57,782 nt of DNA from Streptomyces longispororuber (GTDB taxonomy: Bacteria > Actinomycetota > Actinomycetes > Streptomycetales > Streptomycetaceae), in assembly GCF_024448165.1 (NCBI RefSeq), contig NZ_JAMOLN010000039.1:1-57782 (forward strand), in the 5' to 3' direction. Position 1 is the stretch's first letter, and each line of letters opens with the position of its first letter. This document shows positions 32,564-41,045 of this stretch, piece after piece. The translations under genes were made by a program, and so were the position numbers. The notes beneath the pieces were generated by a model that was not told the DNA's origin, made no database searches, and was given only the letters and a program-made list of their open reading frames with translations.

Positions 32564-33634
32564 GTGACAACCAACGGGCGCGCCCCGCAGCGCGGCACGC
32601 GCCGGACACAGAACGCGTCGATGGCCGACGTCGCCCGGGTCGCGGGCGTCTCGTCCCAGACGGTCTCCCGCGTCTCGAACGGCTTCCCCGGGGTGAACGA
32701 GGAGACCCGGGACCGGGTCCTCGCCGCGATGAAGGACCTCGGCTACCGCCCCAACAGCGCGGCGCGGGCGCTGAAGCGCGGCGACTTCCGCACGATCGGC
32801 GTCATCACGTTCACGCTGTCCACGACGGGCAACATGCGCACACTGGAGGCCATCGCGACCTCGGCCGCGCAGGAGGGCTACGCGGTCACGCTCCTGCCGG
32901 TCGCGGTGCCGACCCAGGACGAGGTGCGCGGCGCGTTCTCCCGCCTCGGCGAACTGGCCGTGGACGCGGTCATCGTCATCATGGAGGTCCACCTGCTCGA
33001 CTCGGCGAGCCTGACGCTGCCGCCGCACGTGAAGGTGGTGGTCGCGGACTCCGACGCCGGCGACCGGTACGCGGTGGTGGACACGGACCAGGCGGGCGGC
33101 ACCCGCGACGCGGTGCGCCATCTTCTCGACCTGGGCCACCGCACGGTCTGGCACCTGGCGGGCCCCTCCGAGTCCTTCGCGGCGCAGCGCCGAACGGACG
33201 CCTGGCGCACGGCACTTGAGAGTGCGGGGCGCGCCGTGCCGCCGCCGGTGCGGGGCGACTGGTCGGCCGAGTCCGGCTACCGCGCGGGCCTGCGCCTGGC
33301 CGAACAGGCCGACTGCACCGCGGTGTTCGCGGCGAACGACCAGATGGCGCTGGGCCTGCTGCGGGCGCTGGACGAGCGCGGCCGCCGGGTCCCCGAGGAC
33401 GTCTCGGTCATCGGCTTCGACGACATCCCCGACTCGGGCTCGTTCCTGCCTCCGCTCACCACGGTCCACCAGGACTTCGCGGAGGTCGGCCGCCGCTGTG
33501 TGGAGAGCGCGCTGCGCCAGGTCAGGGAGAGCGAGGCGGAGCGGGGCACGACGCTGGTACCGACGCGGCTGGTGGTGCGGGAGAGCACGGGGCGCGCGCC
33601 GCGCGGGCCGGGCGGTGGGTCGTTCAGACCGTGA
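32564..33634 (+). CDS. LacI-family transcriptional regulator of the galactan locus
   Basis: A 356-residue repressor. The N-terminal helix-turn-helix and hinge run MADVARVAGVSSQTVSRVSN to NSAARALKRG, followed by a periplasmic-binding-protein-like effector domain ending with FDDIPDSGSFLPPLTTVHQD. GTG 32564 has GAGGGA just upstream; GTG 32552 is possible. It is divergent from the transporter operon and flanked by two matching operators, so it is the obvious local repressor, relieved by a galactose-containing oligosaccharide (inference). Its end overlaps the convergent YbaK gene by 11 bp. Confidence 0.93.
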   Translation: MTTNGRAPQRGTRRTQNASMADVARVAGVSSQTVSRVSNGFPGVNEETRDRVLAAMKDLGYRPNSAARALKRGDFRTIGVITFTLSTTGNMRTLEAIATSAAQEGYAVTLLPVAVPTQDEVRGAFSRLGELAVDAVIVIMEVHLLDSASLTLPPHVKVVVADSDAGDRYAVVDTDQAGGTRDAVRHLLDLGHRTVWHLAGPSESFAAQRRTDAWRTALESAGRAVPPPVRGDWSAESGYRAGLRLAEQADCTAVFAANDQMALGLLRALDERGRRVPEDVSVIGFDDIPDSGSFLPPLTTVHQDFAEVGRRCVESALRQVRESEAERGTTLVPTRLVVRESTGRAPRGPGGGSFRP

Positions 33635-34184
33635 CGCCGAGGCCCTCCAGGACCACCGCGCCGGGGAGTTCGGCGAGGGCCTTGCCCGGGACGATCAGTT
33701 TGCCGCGGCGGGTGCCGCTGCCGATGAGGACGTGCGGCAGGTCGGCGACGGCCGCGTCCACGAGGACCGGCCAGTCCGCGGGGAGGCCGATCGGGGTGAT
33801 GCCGCCGTACTCCATGCCCGTCTCGCCGACCGCGGTGTCCATCGAGGCGAACGAGGCCTTGCGGGCGCCGAGTTGGCGTCGCACCGCACCGTTGACGTCG
33901 ACCTTGGTGGTGGACAGCACGACGCACGCGGCGAGCGTGGCCTCGCCGCCCCGCTTGCCCGCGACGACCACGCAGTTCGCGGACTGCGCGAGGAGTTCGG
34001 GGCCGTAGTGCTCGACGAAGGTCGCGGTGTCGGCCCACTCGGGGTCGGTGTCGACATGGATCAGGTCCTGCGCGGGCACCGGGCCGCGCCAGTGCCGCAC
34101 GGCGTCGGCGACGGGGCGGGTGAGCAGTTCGAGGGCGTCGGGGGCCGCGAGGACGTGGTCGAAGGTGCCGATGGGTGCGCGCAT
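33624..34184 (-). CDS. YbaK/EbsC-type aminoacyl-tRNA deacylase
   Basis: A 186-residue single-domain protein of the YbaK/ProX family, which removes wrongly attached amino acids from tRNA. Family signatures are VVVAGKRGGEATLAACVVLS, the central KVDVNGAVRRQLGARKASFA, and GMEYGGITPIGLPADWPVLVD. ATG 34184 is used. It is a free-standing gene, not attached to a synthetase. Its tRNA and amino acid cannot be told from sequence. Confidence 0.9.
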   Translation of the reverse strand: MRAPIGTFDHVLAAPDALELLTRPVADAVRHWRGPVPAQDLIHVDTDPEWADTATFVEHYGPELLAQSANCVVVAGKRGGEATLAACVVLSTTKVDVNGAVRRQLGARKASFASMDTAVGETGMEYGGITPIGLPADWPVLVDAAVADLPHVLIGSGTRRGKLIVPGKALAELPGAVVLEGLGVTV

Positions 34185-34227
34185 GGCCGCACGCTAACAG
34201 GCGTCGCGCGCACCGTATCCGGGCGTC

Positions 34228-34800
34228 TCAGCGTTCGAACGGCACCGACACGGCCATGACCAACCGGGCCGGTACGGCACCGTCGTTGCGGTACTCGTGC
34301 GGCACGTCGGCCTCGAAGGTGACGCTCGCGCCCTCGGGCACCTGGTGCGCGACGCCGTCGACGACCAGGGTCAACTCCCCCTCGGTGACGTGGAGGAGTT
34401 CGACGGTGCCCTGGGGGTGCGGATCGGACGGGCTGCCGTCGCCGGGCTGCAGCAGCCAGTCCCACATCTCCAGCGGCCCGGGCGCCTCGGTCCCGGCGAG
34501 GAGCCGGTGGTAGCTGCCGGCCTCCGTGGACCACAGCCGCACCGCCTGGTCGGCCGGCACGATCCGCACCTTCGGCCCCTGCTCGTAGTCGAGCAGCGTG
34601 GTGATGCTGACCCCGAGCGCGTCACCGATCTTGACGACGGTGCCGATACTCGGGTTCGTGCGGGCCTGCTCGATCTGGATGAGCATGCCGCGGCTGACGC
34701 CGGCCCGGCCGGCCAGCGCGTCCAGGGTGAAGCCGCGCTCGGCGCGCCAGTGCTTCACGTTGCGGGCGAGCGACTGGGTCAGGAGGTCGAGGTCCGACAC
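34228..34800 (-). CDS. XRE-family regulator with C-terminal cupin domain
   Basis: A 190-residue regulator. The helix-turn-helix spans about residues 10-65 (RAERGFTLDALAGRAGVSRG MLI region). The cupin spans about 110-185 with DPHPQGTVELLHVTEGELTL and FEADVPHEYRN, likely forming the effector pocket. Such regulators often control a neighbouring transporter or catabolic gene. It is divergent from an EamA-type exporter with a candidate operator between them. GTG 34800 is used. Confidence 0.92.
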   Translation of the reverse strand: MSDLDLLTQSLARNVKHWRAERGFTLDALAGRAGVSRGMLIQIEQARTNPSIGTVVKIGDALGVSITTLLDYEQGPKVRIVPADQAVRLWSTEAGSYHRLLAGTEAPGPLEMWDWLLQPGDGSPSDPHPQGTVELLHVTEGELTLVVDGVAHQVPEGASVTFEADVPHEYRNDGAVPARLVMAVSVPFER

Positions 34801-34860
34801 GTTCCGTCCATGAGAGTGGGTCGACGAGGCTAGCCGTTGTGCAATATTTTGGATGACGTC

Positions 34861-34876
34861 GTTCAGTTCAGTGAAC
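34861..34876. promoter_or_regulatory. Inverted repeat in the XRE-cupin/EamA divergent promoter
   Basis: GTTCA-GTTCAG-TGAAC is a 16-bp inverted repeat with 5-bp arms. It lies in the 126-bp AT-richer region between the divergent regulator and transporter genes and is a candidate binding site for the XRE-cupin protein. Confidence 0.4.
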
Positions 34877-34926
34877 TACGGTGTGGTGCACCCGAACGTT
34901 CAGCAAACTGTACTGCGAGGTCCGGC

Positions 34927-35793
34927 ATGACAGCACTCTTCGCCCTGGCCACGAGCCTGCTGTGGGGCCTCGCCGACTTCGGCGGCGGGCTGCTCACGCG
35001 GCGCACGCCGGCCCTCACGGTGGTGGTCGTCTCGCAGTCGATCGCGACGGTCGTGCTCGGCGCGATCGTGCTCGCCACGGGCGGCTGGAGCGAGGCGGGC
35101 CCGCAGCTGTGGTTCGCGGTGGGCGCCGGGCTCGTCGGTCCCGTCGCCATGCTCGCCTTCTACAAGGCGCTCGCGCTCGGCCCGATGGGGGTCGTCTCGC
35201 CGCTCGGCTCGCTGGGCGTCGCTGTGCCGGTGGGGGTCGGGCTGGTCCTCGGCGAGCGGCCGGGACTGCTGCAGTTCGCGGGCATCCTGGTCGCCGTCGC
35301 GGGCGTGGTCCTCGCGGGCGGCCCGCAGCTGAAGGGCGCTCCCGTGCAGCGGCAGGCGGTGCTGCTCACGCTGCTGGCGGCGTTCGGCTTCGGCGCGGTG
35401 ATGGCCCTGATCGCGGAGGCGTCGACCACCCTCACCGGCCTCTTCCTCGCCCTGTTCGTGCAGCGCGTGACGAACGTGGCGGCGGGTGGCGCGGCGCTCC
35501 TCGTCTCGGCGCGGCGCGGGGCGCCGGTGCTGCCGGTGGAGGGCGGACCCGCGCTGCTCGTGCGCGCTCTGCCGGCCCTGGCGTTCGTGGGCCTCGCGGA
35601 CGTGGCCGCCAACGGCACGTACTCGATGGCCGCGCAGCACGGCCCGGTCACGGTGGCCGCCGTACTGGCGTCCCTCTACCCCGTCGTCACCGCGCTCGCG
35701 GCGCGCGGCGTCCTGAGCGAGCGGCTGCGCGGGGTGCAGGCCGCAGGCGCCGGGCTCGCCCTGATCGGGACGGTGCTGCTGGCGACGGGCTGA
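34927..35793 (+). CDS. EamA/DMT-family transporter
   Basis: A 288-residue integral membrane protein with about ten hydrophobic segments in two homologous halves. The start is LATSLLWGLADFGGGLLTRR; each half ends in the typical AGILVAVAGVVLAG and AAGAGLALIGTVLLATG. The family exports or imports metabolites such as amino acids. ATG 34927 follows GAGG. It probably responds to the divergent XRE-cupin regulator. Substrate unknown. A hairpin terminator follows. Confidence 0.9.
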   Translation: MTALFALATSLLWGLADFGGGLLTRRTPALTVVVVSQSIATVVLGAIVLATGGWSEAGPQLWFAVGAGLVGPVAMLAFYKALALGPMGVVSPLGSLGVAVPVGVGLVLGERPGLLQFAGILVAVAGVVLAGGPQLKGAPVQRQAVLLTLLAAFGFGAVMALIAEASTTLTGLFLALFVQRVTNVAAGGAALLVSARRGAPVLPVEGGPALLVRALPALAFVGLADVAANGTYSMAAQHGPVTVAAVLASLYPVVTALAARGVLSERLRGVQAAGAGLALIGTVLLATG

Positions 35794-35810
35794 GCCGGGA
35801 ACTCGCCCCT

Positions 35811-35835
35811 CAGGCCCGGGAATCCGCCGGGCCTG
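35811..35835. terminator. Bidirectional hairpin between EamA and MFS genes
   Basis: CAGGCCCGG (35811-35819) pairs perfectly with CCGGGCCTG (35827-35835) across a 7-base loop. It lies between convergent genes 18 bp after the EamA stop and serves both directions. Confidence 0.65.
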
Positions 35836-35859
35836 TCCCCCGGACCCGGGACCCGTCCC

Positions 35860-37170
35860 TCAGATCCGGTACTTGCGCAACGCCGGTACCGCGAACGCGA
35901 GCCCCAGCATGGCGACGACGACCAGGAGGCCGCCCCCGACGACCGCCGCACGCGGGCCGAACGCCGAGCCCGCCGTGCCGTGCAGCACGTCGGCGAGGCG
36001 CGGCCCGCCCGCGACGACGACCGTGAAGACGCCCTGCATCCGGCCGCGCATCTCATCGGTGGCGGCGGACAGCAGGATCGCCCCGCGGAACACCATCGAG
36101 ACCATGTCGGCGATCCCCGCCACGGCCAGGAACACCACGGCGAGCCACAGACTGTCGCTCAGCCCGAACCCGGTGATCGCCGCGCCCCACGCGACGACCG
36201 CCCCGATCACCATCCAGCCGTGCCGCTTCGCCCGCGAGAACGTGCCGGAGAACAGGCCGCCGACCACCGCCCCGATCGGGATCGCCGCGAACAGCAGGCC
36301 GAGCGCGAGCCCTTCCCCGTACGGCGCGTAGGTCTCGGCGGCGAGCTGGGGGAACAGGGCGCGCGGCATCCCGAAGACCATCGCGATGATGTCGGCGAGG
36401 AACGACAGCAGCAGCACCTTGTGCATCGAGATGTAGCGGAAACCGGCCGCGATCTCCCGGACGCCCGCCCGCCGCTTCACGGTGGTGTCCAGCGGCGGCA
36501 GCGAGGGCAGCCGGTACACGGCCCACACGGTGACGCACAGCGCGAGGGCGTCGATCAGATAGAGCTCGGGCAGGCCGATGACGGGGATCAGGACGCCCGC
36601 CAGGAGCGGCCCGACGACCTGGCCGGTCTGCATGACGGTCGAGCCGAGGGCGTTGGCCGCGGCCAGTTCGCCCTCGGGCACCAGCCGGGCGATGGACGCG
36701 TTGCGGGCCGGGGCGTTCAGACCCCAGAAGGCCTGCTGCACCGCCAGCAGCACCATCAGCGTGCCCACGGAGTCGAGCCCGACCAGGGCCTGCAGCCAGA
36801 ACAGCACCGAGGTGACGGCGATCCCGCTGTTGGTGACGAGGAGCAGTTTGCGGCGGTCCATGCTGTCGGCGATCGCGCCGCCCCACAGCGCGAACACGAC
36901 GAGCGGCAGCAGGCCGGCCATGCTGGCCGCGCCGACCCACGCCGAGGAACCGGTGATGTCGTAGATCTGCTTCGGCACGGCGACGGCGGTGAGCTGGCTG
37001 CCCACGGCCGTGACGATGGTGGAGGTCCACAGCCGCCGGTAGGCGGGGATGCGCAGGGGCCGGGTGTCCATGGCCCAGCGGCGCCAGCCGCGCCGGGACG
37101 GTCCGGACGGCTCCTGCTGTTCGGTGCCGGTGCTGCTCTCGCTGGTGTCCACGGGTCCCCGGTCGGTCAT
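35860..37170 (-). CDS. MFS transporter, MFS_3/enterobactin-exporter-like
   Basis: A 436-residue membrane protein with about twelve segments after a 40-residue polar N-terminus. The cytoplasmic loop-2 motif is GGAIADSMDRRKLL, and LNAPARNASIARLVPEGELAAANAL is characteristic of the EntS-like MFS_3 group. The substrate is unknown; drug or siderophore export is common for the group. The start ATG 37170 has only a weak purine run upstream. It has no operon partner. Confidence 0.9.
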   Translation of the reverse strand: MTDRGPVDTSESSTGTEQQEPSGPSRRGWRRWAMDTRPLRIPAYRRLWTSTIVTAVGSQLTAVAVPKQIYDITGSSAWVGAASMAGLLPLVVFALWGGAIADSMDRRKLLLVTNSGIAVTSVLFWLQALVGLDSVGTLMVLLAVQQAFWGLNAPARNASIARLVPEGELAAANALGSTVMQTGQVVGPLLAGVLIPVIGLPELYLIDALALCVTVWAVYRLPSLPPLDTTVKRRAGVREIAAGFRYISMHKVLLLSFLADIIAMVFGMPRALFPQLAAETYAPYGEGLALGLLFAAIPIGAVVGGLFSGTFSRAKRHGWMVIGAVVAWGAAITGFGLSDSLWLAVVFLAVAGIADMVSMVFRGAILLSAATDEMRGRMQGVFTVVVAGGPRLADVLHGTAGSAFGPRAAVVGGGLLVVVAMLGLAFAVPALRKYRI

Positions 37171-37245
37171 CCTGGTTGGTCGCTACATCTTTCGATGCCA
37201 GGGTTCACTATCGCAGTACGGCCGGGGACGTCGGGTACCGCCTGC

Positions 37246-37860
37246 TCAGGTTCCGGCGAGCAGCATGATCCCCATGGCGATCATCGTGGTGGCGACCAGG
37301 GCGTCGAGCACCCGCCAGGCGACCGGCCTGGCCAGGAAGCGGCCCAGCAGCCGGGCCCCGAAGCCGAGGGCGGCGAACCAGCACAGGCTGGCGAGCACCG
37401 CGCCGAGTCCGAAGGTCCAGCGGCTCGATCCGTGTCCGGCGGCGACGGAACCGAGCAGGAACACGGTGTCGAGGTAGACGTGCGGGTTGAGCCAGGTCAT
37501 CGCCAGACAGGTGAGCACCGCGCGGCGCCGTGAGCCCGCCGCCTCGCCCTCCGCCCGCAGCGAGCCCGCCGGGTGCACGACGCGGCGGGCGGCGAGAACG
37601 CCGTAGCCGATCAGGAACGCGCCGCCGATCCAGCCGATCGCCGTGACCGCCCCCGGCCACGCCACCACCACGGCCCCGACGCCACCGACGCCGAGCGCGA
37701 TCAGCAGCGCGTCCGAGAGGGCACAGATCCCGACCACGGCGAGGACCGCGTCGCGGCGGATCCCCTGCCGTAGCACGAACGCGTTCTGGGCTCCGATGGC
37801 GACGATGAGCGAGAGGCCGGTGCCGAATCCGGCGGCAGCGGCGGTGAGTGAAGCGGTCAT
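37246..37860 (-). CDS. LysE/ArgO-type amino-acid exporter
   Basis: A 204-residue LysE-family exporter with about six hydrophobic segments. The family signature GLSLIVAIGAQNAFVLRQGI is near the N-terminus, and GAWFNPHVYLD-like AMTWLNPHVYLDTVFLLGS is in the middle. It is likely to export basic amino acids such as arginine or lysine. ATG 37860 is used. It is divergent from an ArgP-like LysR gene, the standard arrangement for this exporter and its activator. Confidence 0.93.
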   Translation of the reverse strand: MTASLTAAAAGFGTGLSLIVAIGAQNAFVLRQGIRRDAVLAVVGICALSDALLIALGVGGVGAVVVAWPGAVTAIGWIGGAFLIGYGVLAARRVVHPAGSLRAEGEAAGSRRRAVLTCLAMTWLNPHVYLDTVFLLGSVAAGHGSSRWTFGLGAVLASLCWFAALGFGARLLGRFLARPVAWRVLDALVATTMIAMGIMLLAGT

Positions 37861-37926
37861 GTCCTCGACGCTAAGCAGCGGATCACCGCGCGTACAGCTA
37901 AAGATTTTTACGTAGCATTAGCGCTC
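37861..37926. promoter_or_regulatory. Divergent promoter of exporter and LysR gene
   Basis: This is a 66-bp intergenic region with an AT-rich core (AAAGATTTTTACGTAGCATT), unlike its surroundings. It is expected to hold the LysR-type site and both promoters. No clear symmetric box could be fixed. Confidence 0.4.
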
Positions 37927-38829
37927 GTGATGATTCCTGAGCTCCCGCTCGATCAGGTGCGGACCCTGCTCGCGGTGGTCGACGAGGGCACGTTCGACGC
38001 GGCGGCGACCGCCCTGCACCTGACGCCGTCGGCGGTCAGCCAGCGGGTGAAGGCGCTGGAGCAGCGGACCGGACGGGTGCTGCTCGTACGCACCAAGCCG
38101 GTGCGGCCGACCGAGTCGGGCGAGGTCGTCGTGCGATTCGCCCGTCAGCTCGCGCGGCTGGAGCGGGACGCGTACGCCGAGCTCGGTCTGAGCGACGACG
38201 ACGGCCCGACCCGGGTGGCGGTGGCGGTGAACGCCGACTCCCTGGCGACCTGGTTCCTGACTGCGCTCACCCGGGTGTCGGGCATCCCGCGGCTCCGCTT
38301 CGAGCTGCACCGCGAGGACGAGTCCCGCACGGCGGAACTGCTCAGGGAGGGCCTGGTGATGGCGGCGGTGACCTCGTCGCCCGAGCCGGTGACGGGCTGT
38401 TCGGTGCGGCTCCTGGGACGGATGCGCTACGTCGCCGCGGCGAGCCCCGAGTTCGTGGACCGGTACCTCGGCGGCCCGCTGCGGGACGCGCTCCCCGATG
38501 CCCCGGTGATGACGTTCGACCGCAGCGACGGCCACCAGGACGCGTTCGTGCGCGCACTGCTCGGCGGCCGGGGCGCGGCGAGCCCGGTGCGGCACGCGGT
38601 GCCCACGTCGGAGGGGTTCGTCGAGTCCGTCGCGCTCGGTCTCGGCTGGGGCATGGTGCCCGAGGCGCAGGCGGAACCGCTGCTGGCGCGGGGCCGGCTG
38701 GTCCAGCTGGCCCCGGACCGCCCGGTCGACCACCCGCTGTACTGGCAGCAGTGGAAGCTGGACTCCCCCGCGCTCGCCGCGGTCGCGGCGGCGGTGACCA
38801 CCGCGGCGGCGCAAGCGCTGCGCGGCTAG
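37927..38829 (+). CDS. LysR-family regulator, ArgP/LysG-like
   Basis: A 300-residue LysR regulator. The N-terminal winged helix is LPLDQVRTLLAVVDEGTFDA then ALHLTPSAVSQRVKALEQR, matching the ArgP/LysG subgroup that activates LysE-type exporters in response to basic amino acids. The effector-binding domain follows from about residue 95. GTG 37927 or the adjacent ATG 37930 can start translation. It is divergent from the LysE-type gene and is presumably its activator. Confidence 0.92.
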   Translation: MMIPELPLDQVRTLLAVVDEGTFDAAATALHLTPSAVSQRVKALEQRTGRVLLVRTKPVRPTESGEVVVRFARQLARLERDAYAELGLSDDDGPTRVAVAVNADSLATWFLTALTRVSGIPRLRFELHREDESRTAELLREGLVMAAVTSSPEPVTGCSVRLLGRMRYVAAASPEFVDRYLGGPLRDALPDAPVMTFDRSDGHQDAFVRALLGGRGAASPVRHAVPTSEGFVESVALGLGWGMVPEAQAEPLLARGRLVQLAPDRPVDHPLYWQQWKLDSPALAAVAAAVTTAAAQALRG

Positions 38830-38871
38830 GGCCCGTCTCCCAGATCCCTCCTGCCCCGCCCACCGGGTCGG

Positions 38872-39615
38872 CTACGCGCCCTCCTCCAACTCGGCCAGGG
38901 CGAGGAGCTGTTCGGGGGTGACGTCGGACGGGATCGGCTGCGGGGCCGGGGTGCGCAGCGGCGGTTGCCAGCCCGCCTCGGCGTCCCAGGTCCGGACGAC
39001 CCGGGCCGGCGCCCCCGCCACGACGGCGTGGTCCGGCACGGCGCCGCGGACCACGGCGCCCGCCGCGACGACGACGTTCCGCCCGATCCGGGCGCCGGGC
39101 AGGATCACGGCGCCGGTGCCGATCCAGCAGCCCGACCCGATCGCCACCGGTTCCATCCGGGGCCACTGCTTGCCGATGGGCTCGTGCGGGTCGTCGTAGG
39201 AGTGATTGGTGGAGGTGATGTAGACGTACGGGCCCATGTAGACGTCGGAGCCGACGGTCACGGTCGTGTCGGCGATGACGTGGCTGCCGCGGCCGATGAC
39301 GACGCCGTCCCCGATGGTCAGGATCGGCTCGGACCCCAGGTCCAGGTCGGGCATCAGCCCGGCGGTCAGCGTGACCTGCTCGCCGATGATGCAGTGCGCG
39401 CCGAGCCGGATCCACGGCTCCCCGAAGACGGTGCCCTGCGGGAACGCGAGTTTGGTGCCGTGCCCGATCGCGCCGAACCGGTGCCCGCCGGGCTGCTCGG
39501 CCGTGACCGCGCCCTTGCGCTGCGCCCAGCGCCAGCCCGCCTGCACGGCACGGTGGGCGAGCCCGCCCTTGACGGACGACCCGCGGGACGAGAACGCGTT
39601 CCAGGTCTTCGGCAC
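38872..39615 (-). CDS. Hexapeptide-repeat acyltransferase (left-handed beta-helix, CatB/WbbJ-like)
   Basis: A 247-residue protein with imperfect hexapeptide repeats from about residue 70 to 200 (for example IGDGVVIGRGSHVIADTTVT and IGRNVVVAAGAVVRG). The acceptor-site motif TSTNHSYDDPHEPIG carries the likely catalytic His. These trimeric enzymes transfer acetyl or similar groups to sugars or small molecules. The C-terminal 40 residues are extra. GTG 39615 is used. Substrate unknown; convergent with the LysR gene. Confidence 0.9.
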   Translation of the reverse strand: MPKTWNAFSSRGSSVKGGLAHRAVQAGWRWAQRKGAVTAEQPGGHRFGAIGHGTKLAFPQGTVFGEPWIRLGAHCIIGEQVTLTAGLMPDLDLGSEPILTIGDGVVIGRGSHVIADTTVTVGSDVYMGPYVYITSTNHSYDDPHEPIGKQWPRMEPVAIGSGCWIGTGAVILPGARIGRNVVVAAGAVVRGAVPDHAVVAGAPARVVRTWDAEAGWQPPLRTPAPQPIPSDVTPEQLLALAELEEGA

Positions 39616-39733
39616 GGCGCTACGTTACTCACCCGTACCGTCCGCCCCCACCTCGACGGCCTGTGATCTTCACCCCACAGGTACGGTTCGCTCAGGCGCG
39701 ACGCAGGCACGACACACAGGGAGCGACACCCCC

Positions 39734-40270
39734 ATGGGAAACACGGCCCACGAGGCACTCGTCACCGGCTTCGGCGGCAGGGAACCGAAGGTCGACGAGT
39801 CGGCGTTCACGGCGCCGACGTCCGCCCTGATCGGCGACGTCACCCTGCATCCCGGTGCGAGCGTCTGGTACGGCGCGGTGCTGCGCGCGGAGTTCGAGCC
39901 GATCGTGCTCGGCCCCGACAGCAACATCCAGGACAACTGCACCGTGCACGTCGACGCCGGTTTCCCGGTGACGATCGGCGAGCGCGTCTCGGTCGGCCAC
40001 AACGCGGTCCTGCACGGCTGCACCGTGGAGGACGACTGCCTGATCGGCATGGGCGCGACGGTCCTCAACGGCGCGGTGATCGGCGCCGGTTCGCTGGTGG
40101 CGGCCCAGGCGCTGGTGCCGCAGGGCATGGTGGTCCCGCCGGGTTCCCTGGTCGCGGGCGTCCCGGCCAAGGTCAGGCGGGAACTGACGCAGGAGGAGCG
40201 CGAGGGCGTCACCCTCAACGGCACGGTCTACGTGGAGCTGGCCCAGGCCCACCGGGCCGAGTACCGGTAG
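39734..40270 (+). CDS. Gamma-class carbonic anhydrase family protein
   Basis: A 178-residue trimeric left-handed beta-helix protein. The metal ligands H72, H89 and H94 (VHVD, GHNAVLHGC) are all present. VWYGAVLRAEFEPIVLG and GMGATVLNGAVIGAGSLVAA are family hallmarks. Close relatives include YrdA, CaiE and PaaY, so carbonic anhydrase activity is possible but not certain. ATG 39734 follows GGGAG by 10 bases. It is a single gene. Confidence 0.93.
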   Translation: MGNTAHEALVTGFGGREPKVDESAFTAPTSALIGDVTLHPGASVWYGAVLRAEFEPIVLGPDSNIQDNCTVHVDAGFPVTIGERVSVGHNAVLHGCTVEDDCLIGMGATVLNGAVIGAGSLVAAQALVPQGMVVPPGSLVAGVPAKVRRELTQEEREGVTLNGTVYVELAQAHRAEYR

Positions 40271-40309
40271 GCGTCCCGCACGGCGAGCGGGCGGGAGCGG
40301 CCGGCGACC

Positions 40310-40960
40310 TCAGTCGGCCGCGACGGCCGGCTCCGGCTCGGCGGCCTCGTGCTCGGCGGCCATCTTCGCCGCCCGCCGCTTCACGATCAGCATCGACGCG
40401 AGCCCGATCAGCACGGCGACCCCGAGGCCCACGTACGAGAACCGCTTCAGCCAGTCCTCGGCGACGACCCCGACGTAGTAGATGACGGCGGTCGTGCCGC
40501 CCGCCCACACCACGCCGCCCAGGAAGTTCGCGACGAGGAACTTCCAGTACGGCATGTGCAGAACACCGGCCAGCGGGCCGGCGAAGATGCGCAGCAGGGC
40601 GATGAAGCGGCCGAAGAAGACGGCCCACATGCCCCACTTCTCGAAGGAGCGCTCGGCGGTCGCCACGTGGCTGGGACCGAAGTGCCGGGGGAACTTGCTC
40701 CCCAGTTTCGCCAGCAGCGGCCGGCCGCCCTTGCGGCCGATGGCGTACCCGATGGAGTCGCCGATCACCGCGCCCGCGGTGGCGCAGACCCCGAGCACGA
40801 GCGGGTTCACGTCCCCGTGCTGCGAGGACAGCAGCGCGGCGGAGATCAGCACGATCTCGCCGGGCAGCGGGATGCCCAGGCTCTCCAGACCGATGACCCC
40901 GGCCACCAACGCGTAGATGGCGACCGCCGGAATCGTGTCGAGCCATTCCTGGACGTGCAA
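40310..40960 (-). CDS. DedA-family membrane protein
   Basis: A 216-residue integral membrane protein. Family motifs are ESLGIPLPGEIVLISAALL, IGDSIGYAIGRKGGRPLL and FFGRFIALLRIFAGPLAG. DedA proteins act in lipid-carrier or phospholipid recycling and membrane homeostasis. The start is TTG 40960 with a strong GGGAGG site 8 bases upstream; the frame is open further, but that part is not conserved. A roughly 30-residue Ala/Glu-rich tail ends the protein. Confidence 0.9.
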   Translation of the reverse strand: MHVQEWLDTIPAVAIYALVAGVIGLESLGIPLPGEIVLISAALLSSQHGDVNPLVLGVCATAGAVIGDSIGYAIGRKGGRPLLAKLGSKFPRHFGPSHVATAERSFEKWGMWAVFFGRFIALLRIFAGPLAGVLHMPYWKFLVANFLGGVVWAGGTTAVIYYVGVVAEDWLKRFSYVGLGVAVLIGLASMLIVKRRAAKMAAEHEAAEPEPAVAAD

Positions 40961-41045
40961 CGCGGTCGCCTCCCGTACCCGAAAATCCGTGTGCCCGACG
41001 TGCGCTCCCCCTCTGAACACGCACGCCGGGCAGCCTACCTGCTCC

